64,000 bases of DNA from JAGVSR01 sp963742405 (lineage in GTDB: Bacteria; Pseudomonadota; Alphaproteobacteria; Rhizobiales; Hyphomicrobiaceae). The position numbers and the translations under genes were made by a program. Of this stretch, positions 28,295 to 36,744 are shown in pieces (within the stretch, counting starts at the first letter, position 1; the number at the start of each line of letters is the position of its first letter). The notes under the pieces are model-generated. The model was not told the origin of the DNA. It was given only the letters and a program-made list of their open reading frames with translations, and did not search any database. The stretch covers positions 372,001-436,000 of the forward strand of contig CAVUMB010000005.1 of assembly GCA_963742405.1 (NCBI GenBank), in the 5' to 3' direction.

Positions 28295-31138
28295 CTAAAA
28301 CCGACGCTTGAACCTGAATTCCGCGTCCGGTTCGCCGGCCGACGTTTTAGCTGCCCTGTCCGCCGGTTCACCTGATGCCGCCGCAGGTCGCGGGGCGGCC
28401 CCGTCCCGCCCGTTCTCACTCTGCCGCACCTCTTGCACGCGCTGCACCAGCGCCTTGACGAAGTCGAGATCGCGCAGATGCACATCATGCTGCGCCAGCG
28501 GCATCTCGATGCCGGCTTCCCGGAACGCCTTCACGATCCGAAAGCGCAGGTCCGACATGGCGGCAAAGCGCTTGTTAAAATCCGACACGCTGCCCGATAC
28601 AGTAAATTCGAAGCCGTTGCTTCCGAAGCTGTCAAAGCTTGCGCCGGGTTTGGGCTGCTGCAGGAGAAGCGGGCAGTCCGCGGCAACTTTTTCCAAAACC
28701 TGCTTGATGTGCTCAGGGTCGGATCGATAGCTCGCCTTGACCGGGACCGATACGCTCGACAGCGCGTTGCGATGCGTCCAATTCAGGAACGAATTTGTGA
28801 TTAGTTCTGAATTCGGAATGATGAGCGTCGCCCGCTCCCCCGTCTCCAGTTCCGTCGATCGCACGGAAATGTTGCGCACGCGCCCGGTTTGTCCACCAAC
28901 AACGATCAGATCGCCGACCTTGAGCGGCCGCTCGAACAGCAGGATCAGCCCCGACACGAAGTTATTGATGATCGACTGCAGCCCGAAACCGATCCCCACT
29001 GAAAGCGCGCCGGCAACGATCGCGATATTCGTAATGTCGAGACCGGCGTATGAAAGAGCCACGAGCAGCGCCACCGCAAAGCCCGCATAGCCGATCGACT
29101 TATGGATCGACGTGGCAACGCCGGCATCGATCCGCGCCGTTGATAGAAAGGTGCCGTTGATCCAGCGCTGCACGAGACGGGTAGCGAACAGAAGACCGGC
29201 AAAGAGGGCCACGGCCGTCGCGATCTGCGCCAGCGAAATCCGCACGTGTCCGATTTCAAATCCGAAGATCAGAGATTTCAACCAGGCCAACGTATCAGGC
29301 AGTGCAAAGCCCCATGTGACCAGAATGAACGGCAGCGCCACCAAAGCCAGCAACCCGTCCAGCGCGAACGCGGCCAGCTTGGTCAGCGTTCGCGACTGCG
29401 TGTCGTCCAGCCCGAGCCGTTCATGCAAGACGCGCCCGAGCGCCCGCTCCTGGCGCAATTCTTCGCCGACGAGCGCCCGGATCGCCAGATGCAGAAGAAT
29501 GACCAGCACCACGACGCTGCCGGTCACGATGACCTGACCGGAAACGAACCGGCCCAGCGCGACGTATCCGGCGAGCGACGTGCCGAGAATGAAAAGTGCA
29601 ACGGCCAGCAGCGGTATCTTGAGCAGGCGCGGGTCCAGCCAGTTGACTTCGGAGGATGCTTGCTCGAAGGGCGGCGCATCCTTCGGCACGGCCGTCAGAG
29701 CGTCGGACGGTTCGACATCATCCCGCGGCTGCGCCGGTTGTGGCGTGAAGCGCGTGCGCACGATCTTGAAGAGCAGTGCAGCCAGCGCCACGCTGGAGAG
29801 TGTGGCCGTTGCCACGCTGACGGAAAGCGGCATGGCGAGGATGCGGATCACTTCCTTCAGCAGCAGATCGACGGCATAGATCGCCCCGATCCATGTCATG
29901 GCGTTGGCGAGTGAAGCGGCCGGCTTGTCGGCCAGATTGATGAGTCGCCATTTAGGCCGTCGCGGCTGTAGGATGGCACGCGCCAGCGCCCGCACCGCGA
30001 TGAAGACAAGCGCCGCCGGAAGCACGGTAAAGACGATCCGGTCGCTATCCAGGAACCAGAGCCCGACATTGTCGAAACCGAACGCCACCACCGTCACGGC
30101 CAGTGCGGCCGGCAGGACGTTGAGGCTCGCCACCCAGCCCGCCATACCGGCGCGCCGGAAAAAGTCGGGTTCGGCATCGGGTGCGTTATCAAGCCGGGCG
30201 GCAAAGACGCGCCGGCGCACGTGCGCCATGCCGAAATAGACCGCCAGCGCGGCGCCGAGCAGCCCGAAAATGGCTGGAACATTTTCTTCAGCGGACCGGC
30301 GCCAGCGCCAGAAGGTCCACTTCAATTCCGTTATCGCCGGTGGAACAGCCTCGGCAACCTTGGTCCATGTATCGAAACTCAACGGTGACGCGTTGCGGCG
30401 AAAGAGCTGGCTGGTGAAAATTCTGGTCCGGTAATCTTGCACGCGCGTCAGCAACTCACGGGCGCGGTACTGAACCAGCCCCGTCGCCTTGATCGAGCCG
30501 TCGATTTCGGCGGAAAGTTGACCCAGCCTTTGCCGCTCGGCGGCAATGGCCGGCGCCTCGGCTGGCTGATCTTTTGCTGGCGCAGGCCCCAGCTTCTCGA
30601 TTTGCGAGGCGGCGTCACGATAGCGTGGCTGCAAGCTCTCAAGAAAGAGATCCGATGCCTGGATGAGCGCCTCGATTTCCACGCGCTGTCGAGCCAGAGC
30701 CTCGTCGTTGCCTTTCGACGCTTCGACATCGCTCTCCAGTGCTTCGATGGCCGTGCGCAGGTACGCTGCCGGCTGGCGGATTTCATCGATCGTTGCCTGA
30801 TCGGCCGCGCTGTCAGGGGCCGGTCCGGACGCCGCAGCCGGAGTAGTCGCAGCCGGCTGCGGCTCACCGGCCGGCGCGGCGGGCGTGCCGGCCGCCTCGG
30901 GAGCTGGTGCCGCTGCCGGAACGTTGTCCGGCACGATCGGCGCGGCAACATCGGGGGCCGTTTGAACAGTCACGCCAGGAGGCGATTCGGGTGCGGATTG
31001 TTGATCGACCTGAGCTGCAGCGCCCGCGCTTTCGAACAGGGCCTGCGCCTGTACGGGTGCGGCAGCGCCAACGGCCATGAGGAGGGCGAAGATTAGCGCC
31101 CGCAGTGCCGCCGCTTGAATTGCCGTTACAGATCGCAT
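28295..31138 (-). CDS. Large MscS-family mechanosensitive channel with DUF3772-type periplasmic domain
   Basis: A protein of about 947 residues. The ATG pair at 31141/31138 follows GGACGG and starts a signal peptide (LIFALLMAVGAAAPVQAQA); the frame is open further up but without coding character. A Pro/Ala-rich stretch is followed by a helical periplasmic domain, then roughly ten membrane helices. The MscS pore and cytoplasmic beta domain are at the C-terminus: SVGIGFGLQSIINNFVSGLILLFERP and DLIVVGGQTGRVRNISVRST. It should open under membrane tension and release solutes on osmotic downshock. The last residues are polar and basic. Confidence 0.88.
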   Translation of the reverse strand: MRSVTAIQAAALRALIFALLMAVGAAAPVQAQALFESAGAAAQVDQQSAPESPPGVTVQTAPDVAAPIVPDNVPAAAPAPEAAGTPAAPAGEPQPAATTPAAASGPAPDSAADQATIDEIRQPAAYLRTAIEALESDVEASKGNDEALARQRVEIEALIQASDLFLESLQPRYRDAASQIEKLGPAPAKDQPAEAPAIAAERQRLGQLSAEIDGSIKATGLVQYRARELLTRVQDYRTRIFTSQLFRRNASPLSFDTWTKVAEAVPPAITELKWTFWRWRRSAEENVPAIFGLLGAALAVYFGMAHVRRRVFAARLDNAPDAEPDFFRRAGMAGWVASLNVLPAALAVTVVAFGFDNVGLWFLDSDRIVFTVLPAALVFIAVRALARAILQPRRPKWRLINLADKPAASLANAMTWIGAIYAVDLLLKEVIRILAMPLSVSVATATLSSVALAALLFKIVRTRFTPQPAQPRDDVEPSDALTAVPKDAPPFEQASSEVNWLDPRLLKIPLLAVALFILGTSLAGYVALGRFVSGQVIVTGSVVVLVILLHLAIRALVGEELRQERALGRVLHERLGLDDTQSRTLTKLAAFALDGLLALVALPFILVTWGFALPDTLAWLKSLIFGFEIGHVRISLAQIATAVALFAGLLFATRLVQRWINGTFLSTARIDAGVATSIHKSIGYAGFAVALLVALSYAGLDITNIAIVAGALSVGIGFGLQSIINNFVSGLILLFERPLKVGDLIVVGGQTGRVRNISVRSTELETGERATLIIPNSELITNSFLNWTHRNALSSVSVPVKASYRSDPEHIKQVLEKVAADCPLLLQQPKPGASFDSFGSNGFEFTVSGSVSDFNKRFAAMSDLRFRIVKAFREAGIEMPLAQHDVHLRDLDFVKALVQRVQEVRQSENGRDGAAPRPAAASGEPADRAAKTSAGEPDAEFRFKRRF

Positions 31139-31331
31139 CATCCGTCCTGCCGTACAAATCCTGGCGGGTTCAATGTCTCGTACTTCGAGCCGCGCCGGCC
31201 CGAACGCGGCGCATTGAACGCGCACCTTATGATCGACCTTGACCGCCCAAGTGTGGCCCTGGCGCGGCACGGTGAGGTTGGTGCGGCGCCGGGCCTCACG
31301 CAAGCTTTGTGATGCAAGGTACTTCCGAGCC

Positions 31332-31709
31332 TCACTTTTCTCCGGCCGTTGCTTGCCCGAACGTACGCGCTGGTCGCGAGAATACCGGTTGTGGCTCAAC
31401 CGGCTCTGGCCGTAATGCTGCCTCTGGTCGCGCTGGTGCCCGCTGTGCGATGCCGGTTTCAATGACCACGTCTACTGGCCCGCCGGTCATGATCAGGTGC
31501 TCAACATTGTCACGCCGGACGAGGACGAGCCGGCGCCGGCTATCAACGGCGGCATGCTCCACGACGTCGAGTCGGCGATCGGGCTTGGGCCCAAAAAAAC
31601 CATCCAGCGGAGACGTGCCGTTCAGGGTGCTTCGCGCCACCAGCGCCGCAGCAATCAAAGCACCGGCGATAAGAACGATCAGCAGCAGATAGGTGAGAAT
31701 ATCCCACAT
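31332..31709 (-). CDS. FliO/MopB-like small membrane protein
   Basis: A 125-residue protein with one N-terminal membrane helix (LTYLLLIVLIAGALIAAALV) and a cytoplasmic domain with RRLDVVEHAAVDSRRRLVLV and RRDNVEHLIMTGGPVDVVIE, the conserved block of FliO-like proteins. FliO helps assemble the flagellar export gate, but in Hyphomicrobiales this gene commonly stands alone next to cckA, so a flagellar role is not certain. AAGGAG precedes the ATG. No flagellar genes occur in the window. Confidence 0.75.
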   Translation of the reverse strand: MWDILTYLLLIVLIAGALIAAALVARSTLNGTSPLDGFFGPKPDRRLDVVEHAAVDSRRRLVLVRRDNVEHLIMTGGPVDVVIETGIAQRAPARPEAALRPEPVEPQPVFSRPARTFGQATAGEK

Positions 31710-32056
31710 CGCGCGGCGTCTCCTTTGCAGCCGACATCAACGGCTGATATTTGCTGCCCGGCCGCCGCACTGCCCACTCACGCTGAACTGATATGTGAGG
31801 CCGGACGGCGGAGGCGATTGATACAGCGCCTCAATTACGCTCCCGCGTTGAGGCGTTCGAAAGGAGGCGTGCTCCTTTTGGACTCGTCCTGCTCAAAACG
31901 AAGCAGCGCGTAACGGAGCTATAGCGCGAAGTTCACGTCAATTTAACCCTGATGATCGAACTGTGGACAGCGTTCCCACAACGGAGTTCGGCCCTAGGCT
32001 CGCTCCGTCTGACTGGGAGACGACTTGCCAGTAATGCGTAACGAGGCCGTTGATCC
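31710..32056. other. 347-base divergent promoter region between the FliO-like gene and cckA
   Basis: No gene is seen. Both flanking genes start here, so it must contain two promoters. A single TTAACCCTGATG half-site (about 31944) resembles part of a CtrA box (TTAA-N7-TTAA) but the second half is missing. Confidence 0.5.
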
Positions 32057-34660
32057 ATGCCGTCAGTCGAGGCCGCCACTTCTTCGAATCAGATACCCTT
32101 CGACTTCATGAGCGATAGTGGTGCGGCGGCTCACCGCGGACCGGCGCAGCCCGGCACGCCGGGCCCGTATTTTGTTGAAGCGATGGCATCCCATCTGCCG
32201 ATGCTCGGCGCAGTCTTTGCGCTGGGCGTCGTCGCGGTCGCTATTGCCGCAAGCACGGCCGGCACCCCCGTGCTGCTCACGCTTCTCGCCGGTTTTGCCA
32301 TCCTGGGTGTTTTCTTCACGTTGGGTTTGCTCGCCGGTCATGTCCGCGTCGGCGACCGGCTGTTGACCGACGATGTGGCTCTGGGGATTACCGAAGGCAT
32401 CGATCGCGGCCTCATGGTCGCCCGCCGTGACGGCTCGGTGCTCTACGTCAATCGCAAGCTCGAGGAACTCGTCGGTCGCCTTTCCTCGCGTGAGGTTTCG
32501 GCCCTCGACATGGCGTTCGGCGCCGATCTGGCCGTGCGCGAGGCCTTTTTTCGCTTGAACCGTGCCGCTGACCGCGGTGATCGCCATGGCGAGGACTTCC
32601 GTCTCGCGGCCGGCGGCGCGTTGCCCCAGCGTATCTTGCGCATCGATGTTGCCCCGTTGGATCTCGGCCGCAGCCGGGAAACCGGTCCGACTGTGCTGTG
32701 GACGATAGAGGACGTCACCGATGACCGCATGCGCACCGCAGCGACCCGGCAGAGCCTCGTTGATACATTGCGCTTCTATGATGCCGCCCCCGTCGGCCTG
32801 CTGACCGTCGATCACAGCGGCACTGTCCGCCACATCAACGGCACGCTCGCACGCTGGCTTGGCTATCCCGCCCAGCCGCTGGTCAATCGCGTCGTGCGCC
32901 TATCGGACATTCTCACCGCTGAGACCGTTGCTCTCATTGACGGCGCCCGCCGCGCCGGCGCGGAAGACATGGTCTCCCTCGACATCGACGCCACACGCGA
33001 GGACGGTCGCCTGCTCCCGGTTCGCCTCGTCTCGCGCACCGGCCGGGATGGCTATCGGCTCATCGCCTTTATCAATCGTGAAGCCGATCATGGGTTGGGA
33101 TTTGACGCGCCCGCCAGCGACGTCCGATTTGCACGCTTTTTCCAATCTGCCCCGTTCGGGATTGCGAGCGTCTCGGCCGATGGTCGCGTGACGAGTTCGA
33201 ACGGCGCCTTCGCCCGCCTCATGCTCGACGCTTCGGGTGGCGTCGGCAAGCGTGCCGTCGATGTGTTGACGCGCCCCGACGACAAAGCGGTCCGGGCGGC
33301 CGTTGACGAAAACCTGCGCCGCGTGCTGGCCGGCAAGGCCGCCGCTCAGCCGCTCGAAACAGCCCTTTCGACGAGCACCGTGCGCCGCGTCTTCATGAGC
33401 CCCATGGTCGAGCAGGCCACCGATCGCGAAGCCGCCATGCTTTATGTCGTCGATGCCACCGAGCAGAAGGCGCTCGAGGTGCAGTATGCACAATCCTCGA
33501 AAATGGAAGCCGTCGGCAAGCTAGCTGGAGGTATTGCGCACGATTTCAATAATGTGCTCACGGCGATCATCGGCTACTCAGATCTCCTGCTGCAGACGCA
33601 CGCCATGTCCGATCCCGCCTATAAGGACATCAAGAACATCCAGGGTAGTGCCTACCGCGCCGCCGGTATGGTCCGTCAGCTCCTGTCGTTTTCGCGCCGT
33701 CAAACTCTGCAGGCCGAATCCTTGCTGCTCGACGAGGTGATCAACGAAAATACGTCCATGCTGCGCACGTCCTTGGGCGAAAAGATCACGCTCAAGAACC
33801 AGCCCAGCCGCGACCTCTGGTACGTCAAGGTGGACAAAGGCGAGTTCGCGCGCGTCATCCTAAATCTCACCGTCAATGCGCGCGACGCGATGCCCGGCGG
33901 CGGCGTTCTGACGATCCAGACGCGCAATGTCACCGAACGCGAAAGCCAGAAGCTCGGCCGCGAGGGGATGCCCGTCGGAGAATACGTCGCCGTCGAAGTA
34001 TCAGACACCGGCACGGGGATGCCGTCGGACGTGCTGGAAAAGATCTTCGAACCGTTTTTCACGACCAAAGGCATCGGCAAGGGCACCGGTCTTGGTCTGT
34101 CGACCGTCTATGGTATCGTCAAGCAGTCGGGCGGCTTCATTTACGCCGACAGCGCGCCGGGCAGAGGTACATCGTTCCAGGTTTTCCTGCCGCGCTATAT
34201 TCCCGAACTCGACGAAGACGAACCCGCCGTCGCGCTGGCCCCGCCCAAGGACAGCGTCTCCAAGGACGCTGCCGCCAAAGCCGCCGATCTCACCGGCACG
34301 GGTCGCGTACTTCTTGTTGAAGACGAGGAGGTCGTGCGCTCGTTCGCTGTCCGCGCTTTGACCCGCCAGGGCTACGAAGTTCTCGAGGCCTCCGACGGCC
34401 AGGAAGCCCTCGACATTGTCGCGGCCCACAACGGCGAGATCGACATCGTCGTCACCGATGTCGTGATGCCTGAAATGGACGGACCGACCATGTTCCGCGC
34501 GCTGCGCAAAACCAACCCGTCGATCAAGGTGATCTTCGTGTCCGGTTATCCCAATGAGGCGTTCCGCGAAACGCTCGGCAGCGAGGAAGTGGCCTTCCTT
34601 CCCAAGCCATTCTCGCTGCCCCAGTTGGCCGAGAAGGTGAAGCAGGAACTGAACCGATGA
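32057..34660 (+). CDS. cckA: Cell-cycle hybrid histidine kinase CckA
   Basis: An 867-residue hybrid kinase. Two membrane helices (about residues 50-95) are followed by two or three PAS-like sensor regions. The HisKA domain has GKLAGGIAHDFNNVL with phospho-acceptor His495. The ATPase has NLTVNARDAMP, DTGTGM and GTGLGLSTVYG. The C-terminal receiver has VLLVEDEE and acceptor Asp801 in VTDVVMPEMDG. CckA phosphorylates ChpT, which passes phosphate to CtrA and CpdR, so it controls cell-cycle or motility genes. The neighbouring FliO-like gene and recA are the usual context. Confidence 0.95.
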   Translation: MPSVEAATSSNQIPFDFMSDSGAAAHRGPAQPGTPGPYFVEAMASHLPMLGAVFALGVVAVAIAASTAGTPVLLTLLAGFAILGVFFTLGLLAGHVRVGDRLLTDDVALGITEGIDRGLMVARRDGSVLYVNRKLEELVGRLSSREVSALDMAFGADLAVREAFFRLNRAADRGDRHGEDFRLAAGGALPQRILRIDVAPLDLGRSRETGPTVLWTIEDVTDDRMRTAATRQSLVDTLRFYDAAPVGLLTVDHSGTVRHINGTLARWLGYPAQPLVNRVVRLSDILTAETVALIDGARRAGAEDMVSLDIDATREDGRLLPVRLVSRTGRDGYRLIAFINREADHGLGFDAPASDVRFARFFQSAPFGIASVSADGRVTSSNGAFARLMLDASGGVGKRAVDVLTRPDDKAVRAAVDENLRRVLAGKAAAQPLETALSTSTVRRVFMSPMVEQATDREAAMLYVVDATEQKALEVQYAQSSKMEAVGKLAGGIAHDFNNVLTAIIGYSDLLLQTHAMSDPAYKDIKNIQGSAYRAAGMVRQLLSFSRRQTLQAESLLLDEVINENTSMLRTSLGEKITLKNQPSRDLWYVKVDKGEFARVILNLTVNARDAMPGGGVLTIQTRNVTERESQKLGREGMPVGEYVAVEVSDTGTGMPSDVLEKIFEPFFTTKGIGKGTGLGLSTVYGIVKQSGGFIYADSAPGRGTSFQVFLPRYIPELDEDEPAVALAPPKDSVSKDAAAKAADLTGTGRVLLVEDEEVVRSFAVRALTRQGYEVLEASDGQEALDIVAAHNGEIDIVVTDVVMPEMDGPTMFRALRKTNPSIKVIFVSGYPNEAFRETLGSEEVAFLPKPFSLPQLAEKVKQELNR

Positions 34661-34680
34661 CGCGCCGCTGACGGCGGTCA

Positions 34681-34721
34681 AATGCAAAGCGCCCTGGGAT
34701 TCCCCCCGGGCGCTTTGCATT
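34681..34721 (+). terminator. Intrinsic terminator after cckA
   Basis: A perfect 14-base stem (AATGCAAAGCGCCC with GGGCGCTTTGCATT) encloses a 13-base C-rich loop. The T-run after it is weak. It starts 20 bases beyond the cckA stop, and may also serve the minus-strand gene that ends at 34760. Confidence 0.75.
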
Positions 34722-34759
34722 GCTTAATGTGAGCGTCTTAATGGCCGAGCCGGTCGATG

Positions 34760-35053
34760 TCAGCGCCGGTTGCTTGAAGACGACGACGGCTTATCCCAGT
34801 GCAGATAAATCACCGTGACAACGGCCGTCAGCACCATGGTCCCGATGACCTCAGGCCGCTGGATGAACGCGAGCCACGTCGAGAGGCCCGACGCCGAGCC
34901 ACCCTTGGCGGTCAGCATGCTGTTGGTGACGATGACGGCAAGCGTCAGTAAGGCGGTGAGACCCATGGCCGTCAACGTCTGCAATGCACGTTTGGCCAGC
35001 CGTGGTACGAGCAGGGTCTTGCCTGCAACGTCGATCATGGTTCGGTCCGACAT
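34760..35053 (-). CDS. Hypothetical membrane protein between cckA and recA
   Basis: A 97-residue protein from the ATG at 35053, which is preceded by GGAGGAG. Two membrane helices are predicted by eye (MGLTALLTLAVIVTNSML and VIGTMVLTAVVTVIYLHW), and the C-terminus is Ser-rich. It has no recognised domain. It is transcribed away from recA. Confidence 0.6.
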   Translation of the reverse strand: MSDRTMIDVAGKTLLVPRLAKRALQTLTAMGLTALLTLAVIVTNSMLTAKGGSASGLSTWLAFIQRPEVIGTMVLTAVVTVIYLHWDKPSSSSSNRR

Positions 35054-35240
35054 ACGTTCGGGTCTCCTCCCTGCGTGGTTGGGATCCCTGCCATGATCAA
35101 GTGAAGCGCACAGCGACGGAATCCGAATCACCCGACGTTAACCCTCCACTGGGGCAAACCCGGGGCATACACGTCATTAATCAAGCGTCGTAACCCGCTC
35201 GCCACAGTGCTAACTCGTTGGAATGAATTGCGCGTCATGA

Positions 35241-35282
35241 GAACAAAACAGGATTGACGATTTAGAACAAAGCAGGTACAAA
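35241..35282 (+). promoter_or_regulatory. recA promoter with probable LexA (SOS) box
   Basis: TTGACG at 35254-35259 and TACAAA at 35277-35282 are 17 bases apart, a good sigma-70 spacing. GAACAAAGCAGGTAC at 35265-35279 fits the alphaproteobacterial LexA box GAAC-N7-GAAC with one mismatch and overlaps the -10. A related copy, GAACAAAACAGG, lies 24 bases upstream. LexA repression of recA is the expected regulation. Confidence 0.6.
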
Positions 35283-35327
35283 GTTGCTAAATTGTAGCTC
35301 TGCAACTTTAACCCTAAGGTGCGCCCG

Positions 35328-36479
35328 ATGACGAACAAGCCCGACTTGAAAGTGATCGAAGGGGGATCCTCGAAGATGGATAAGAAGCAGGCGCTTGAAG
35401 CGGCCCTGGCTCAAATCGACAAGAATTTTGGCAAGGGCTCAATCATGCGATTGGGCACCAACGACAAGTCGATCGATGTCGAAGCGATCTCGACCGGATC
35501 GCTGGGGCTCGACATTGCGCTCGGGATCGGCGGTCTGCCCAAGGGCCGCGTTGTCGAAATCTACGGTCCTGAATCGTCGGGCAAAACCACACTCACGCTG
35601 CACGTCATCGCAGAGGCCCAGAAGAAGGGCGGCATCTGCGCCTTTATCGACGCGGAGCACGCTCTTGACCCCGTCTATGCGCGCAAACTCGGTGTCAAAG
35701 TCGAAGACCTGCTCATTTCACAACCCGATACCGGTGAACAAGCCCTCGAAATTGCTGACACCCTCGTTCGGTCCGGTGCCGTCGATGTACTCGTCATCAA
35801 CTCGGTGGCCGCCCTGACGCCGAAAGCCGAACTCGAAGGTGAAATGGGCGACAGCCTGCCAGGCTTGCAGGCCCGCCTCATGAGTCAGGCGCTGCGCAAA
35901 TTGACCGCTTCGATTTCCAAGTCGGGCTGCATGGTCGTCTTCATCAACCAGATCCGCATGAAAATCGGCGTCATGTTCGGCAATCCCGAAACGACAACCG
36001 GCGGCAATGCGTTGAAATTCTACGCCTCCGTCCGCCTCGATATTCGCCGCATCGGCCAGATCAAGGACAAGGACGAACCGGTCGGCAACCAAACCCGCGT
36101 CAAGGTTGTCAAGAACAAGGTCGCCCCGCCCTTCAAGCAGGTTGAGTTCGACATCATGTACGGCGAGGGCATCTCCAAGGTCGGCGAACTGGTTGATCTT
36201 GGCGTCAAGGCCAACATCATCGAGAAGTCAGGCTCCTGGATGTCCTATAACGGCGAGCGCATCGGCCAGGGCCGCGAGAATACCAAGGAATTTCTGAGGT
36301 CCAATCCGAAGGCTGCCGCGGCCCTCGAAAAAGCCATCCGCGCCAATGCCGGCCTGATCGTGGACAAGATGCTGGCCGAACCCGAGGCGGGTGAGGCAGA
36401 CGATGAAACACCGGACGAAGATGGCGTTTTGCCTGATGTCGAGGACACGCCGAAGAAAGGCGCCAAGGCCAAGCGCTGA
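35328..36479 (+). CDS. recA: Recombinase RecA
   Basis: A 383-residue RecA, which forms the strand-exchange filament and triggers LexA self-cleavage. Walker A GPESSGKT is at residues 80-87. The DNA-binding loop regions (LPGLQARLMSQALRKLT, QIRMKIGVMFGNPETTTGGNALKF) are intact. The C-terminus is acidic (EAGEADDETPDEDG) then basic. The ATG at 35328 is chosen; a GTG nine bases upstream is also in frame. A strong terminator follows at 36513. Confidence 0.97.
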   Translation: MTNKPDLKVIEGGSSKMDKKQALEAALAQIDKNFGKGSIMRLGTNDKSIDVEAISTGSLGLDIALGIGGLPKGRVVEIYGPESSGKTTLTLHVIAEAQKKGGICAFIDAEHALDPVYARKLGVKVEDLLISQPDTGEQALEIADTLVRSGAVDVLVINSVAALTPKAELEGEMGDSLPGLQARLMSQALRKLTASISKSGCMVVFINQIRMKIGVMFGNPETTTGGNALKFYASVRLDIRRIGQIKDKDEPVGNQTRVKVVKNKVAPPFKQVEFDIMYGEGISKVGELVDLGVKANIIEKSGSWMSYNGERIGQGRENTKEFLRSNPKAAAALEKAIRANAGLIVDKMLAEPEAGEADDETPDEDGVLPDVEDTPKKGAKAKR

Positions 36480-36512
36480 TCCGGCGCACCGTTACATCAC
36501 AGCGGACCGGGG

Positions 36513-36536
36513 CGGGGGCAGTAATGCCCCCGTTTT
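36513..36536 (+). terminator. Intrinsic terminator after recA
   Basis: CGGGGGCA at 36513-36520 pairs with TGCCCCCG at 36525-36532 around a GTAA loop, and TTTT follows directly. It is 34 bases after the recA stop. The remaining gap to alaS (to 36744) shows nothing else. Confidence 0.85.
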
Positions 36537-36744
36537 GCGGTTACACAATGGCCGCTAGCCTTCCGCCCCGTTCCACCCGCCGGCCGGTTGCGGCAGCGGC
36601 GTTTCTGGACAAAGTCGCAGAGCGGCGGCTAGAACCGCCCAACTCATTCTGCAGCCGGCGGGGAATGCCCATCGGCGAGGCGCCACTTTGGCGCCGGGCT
36701 GCCGGCAGTGCCGGTGCCCAGCAATCCGGAAAGCTTGGAACGAC

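Noticed and set aside
31944..31960. CtrA binding site upstream of cckA
   Set aside because: Only one TTAA half is present at the needed spacing.
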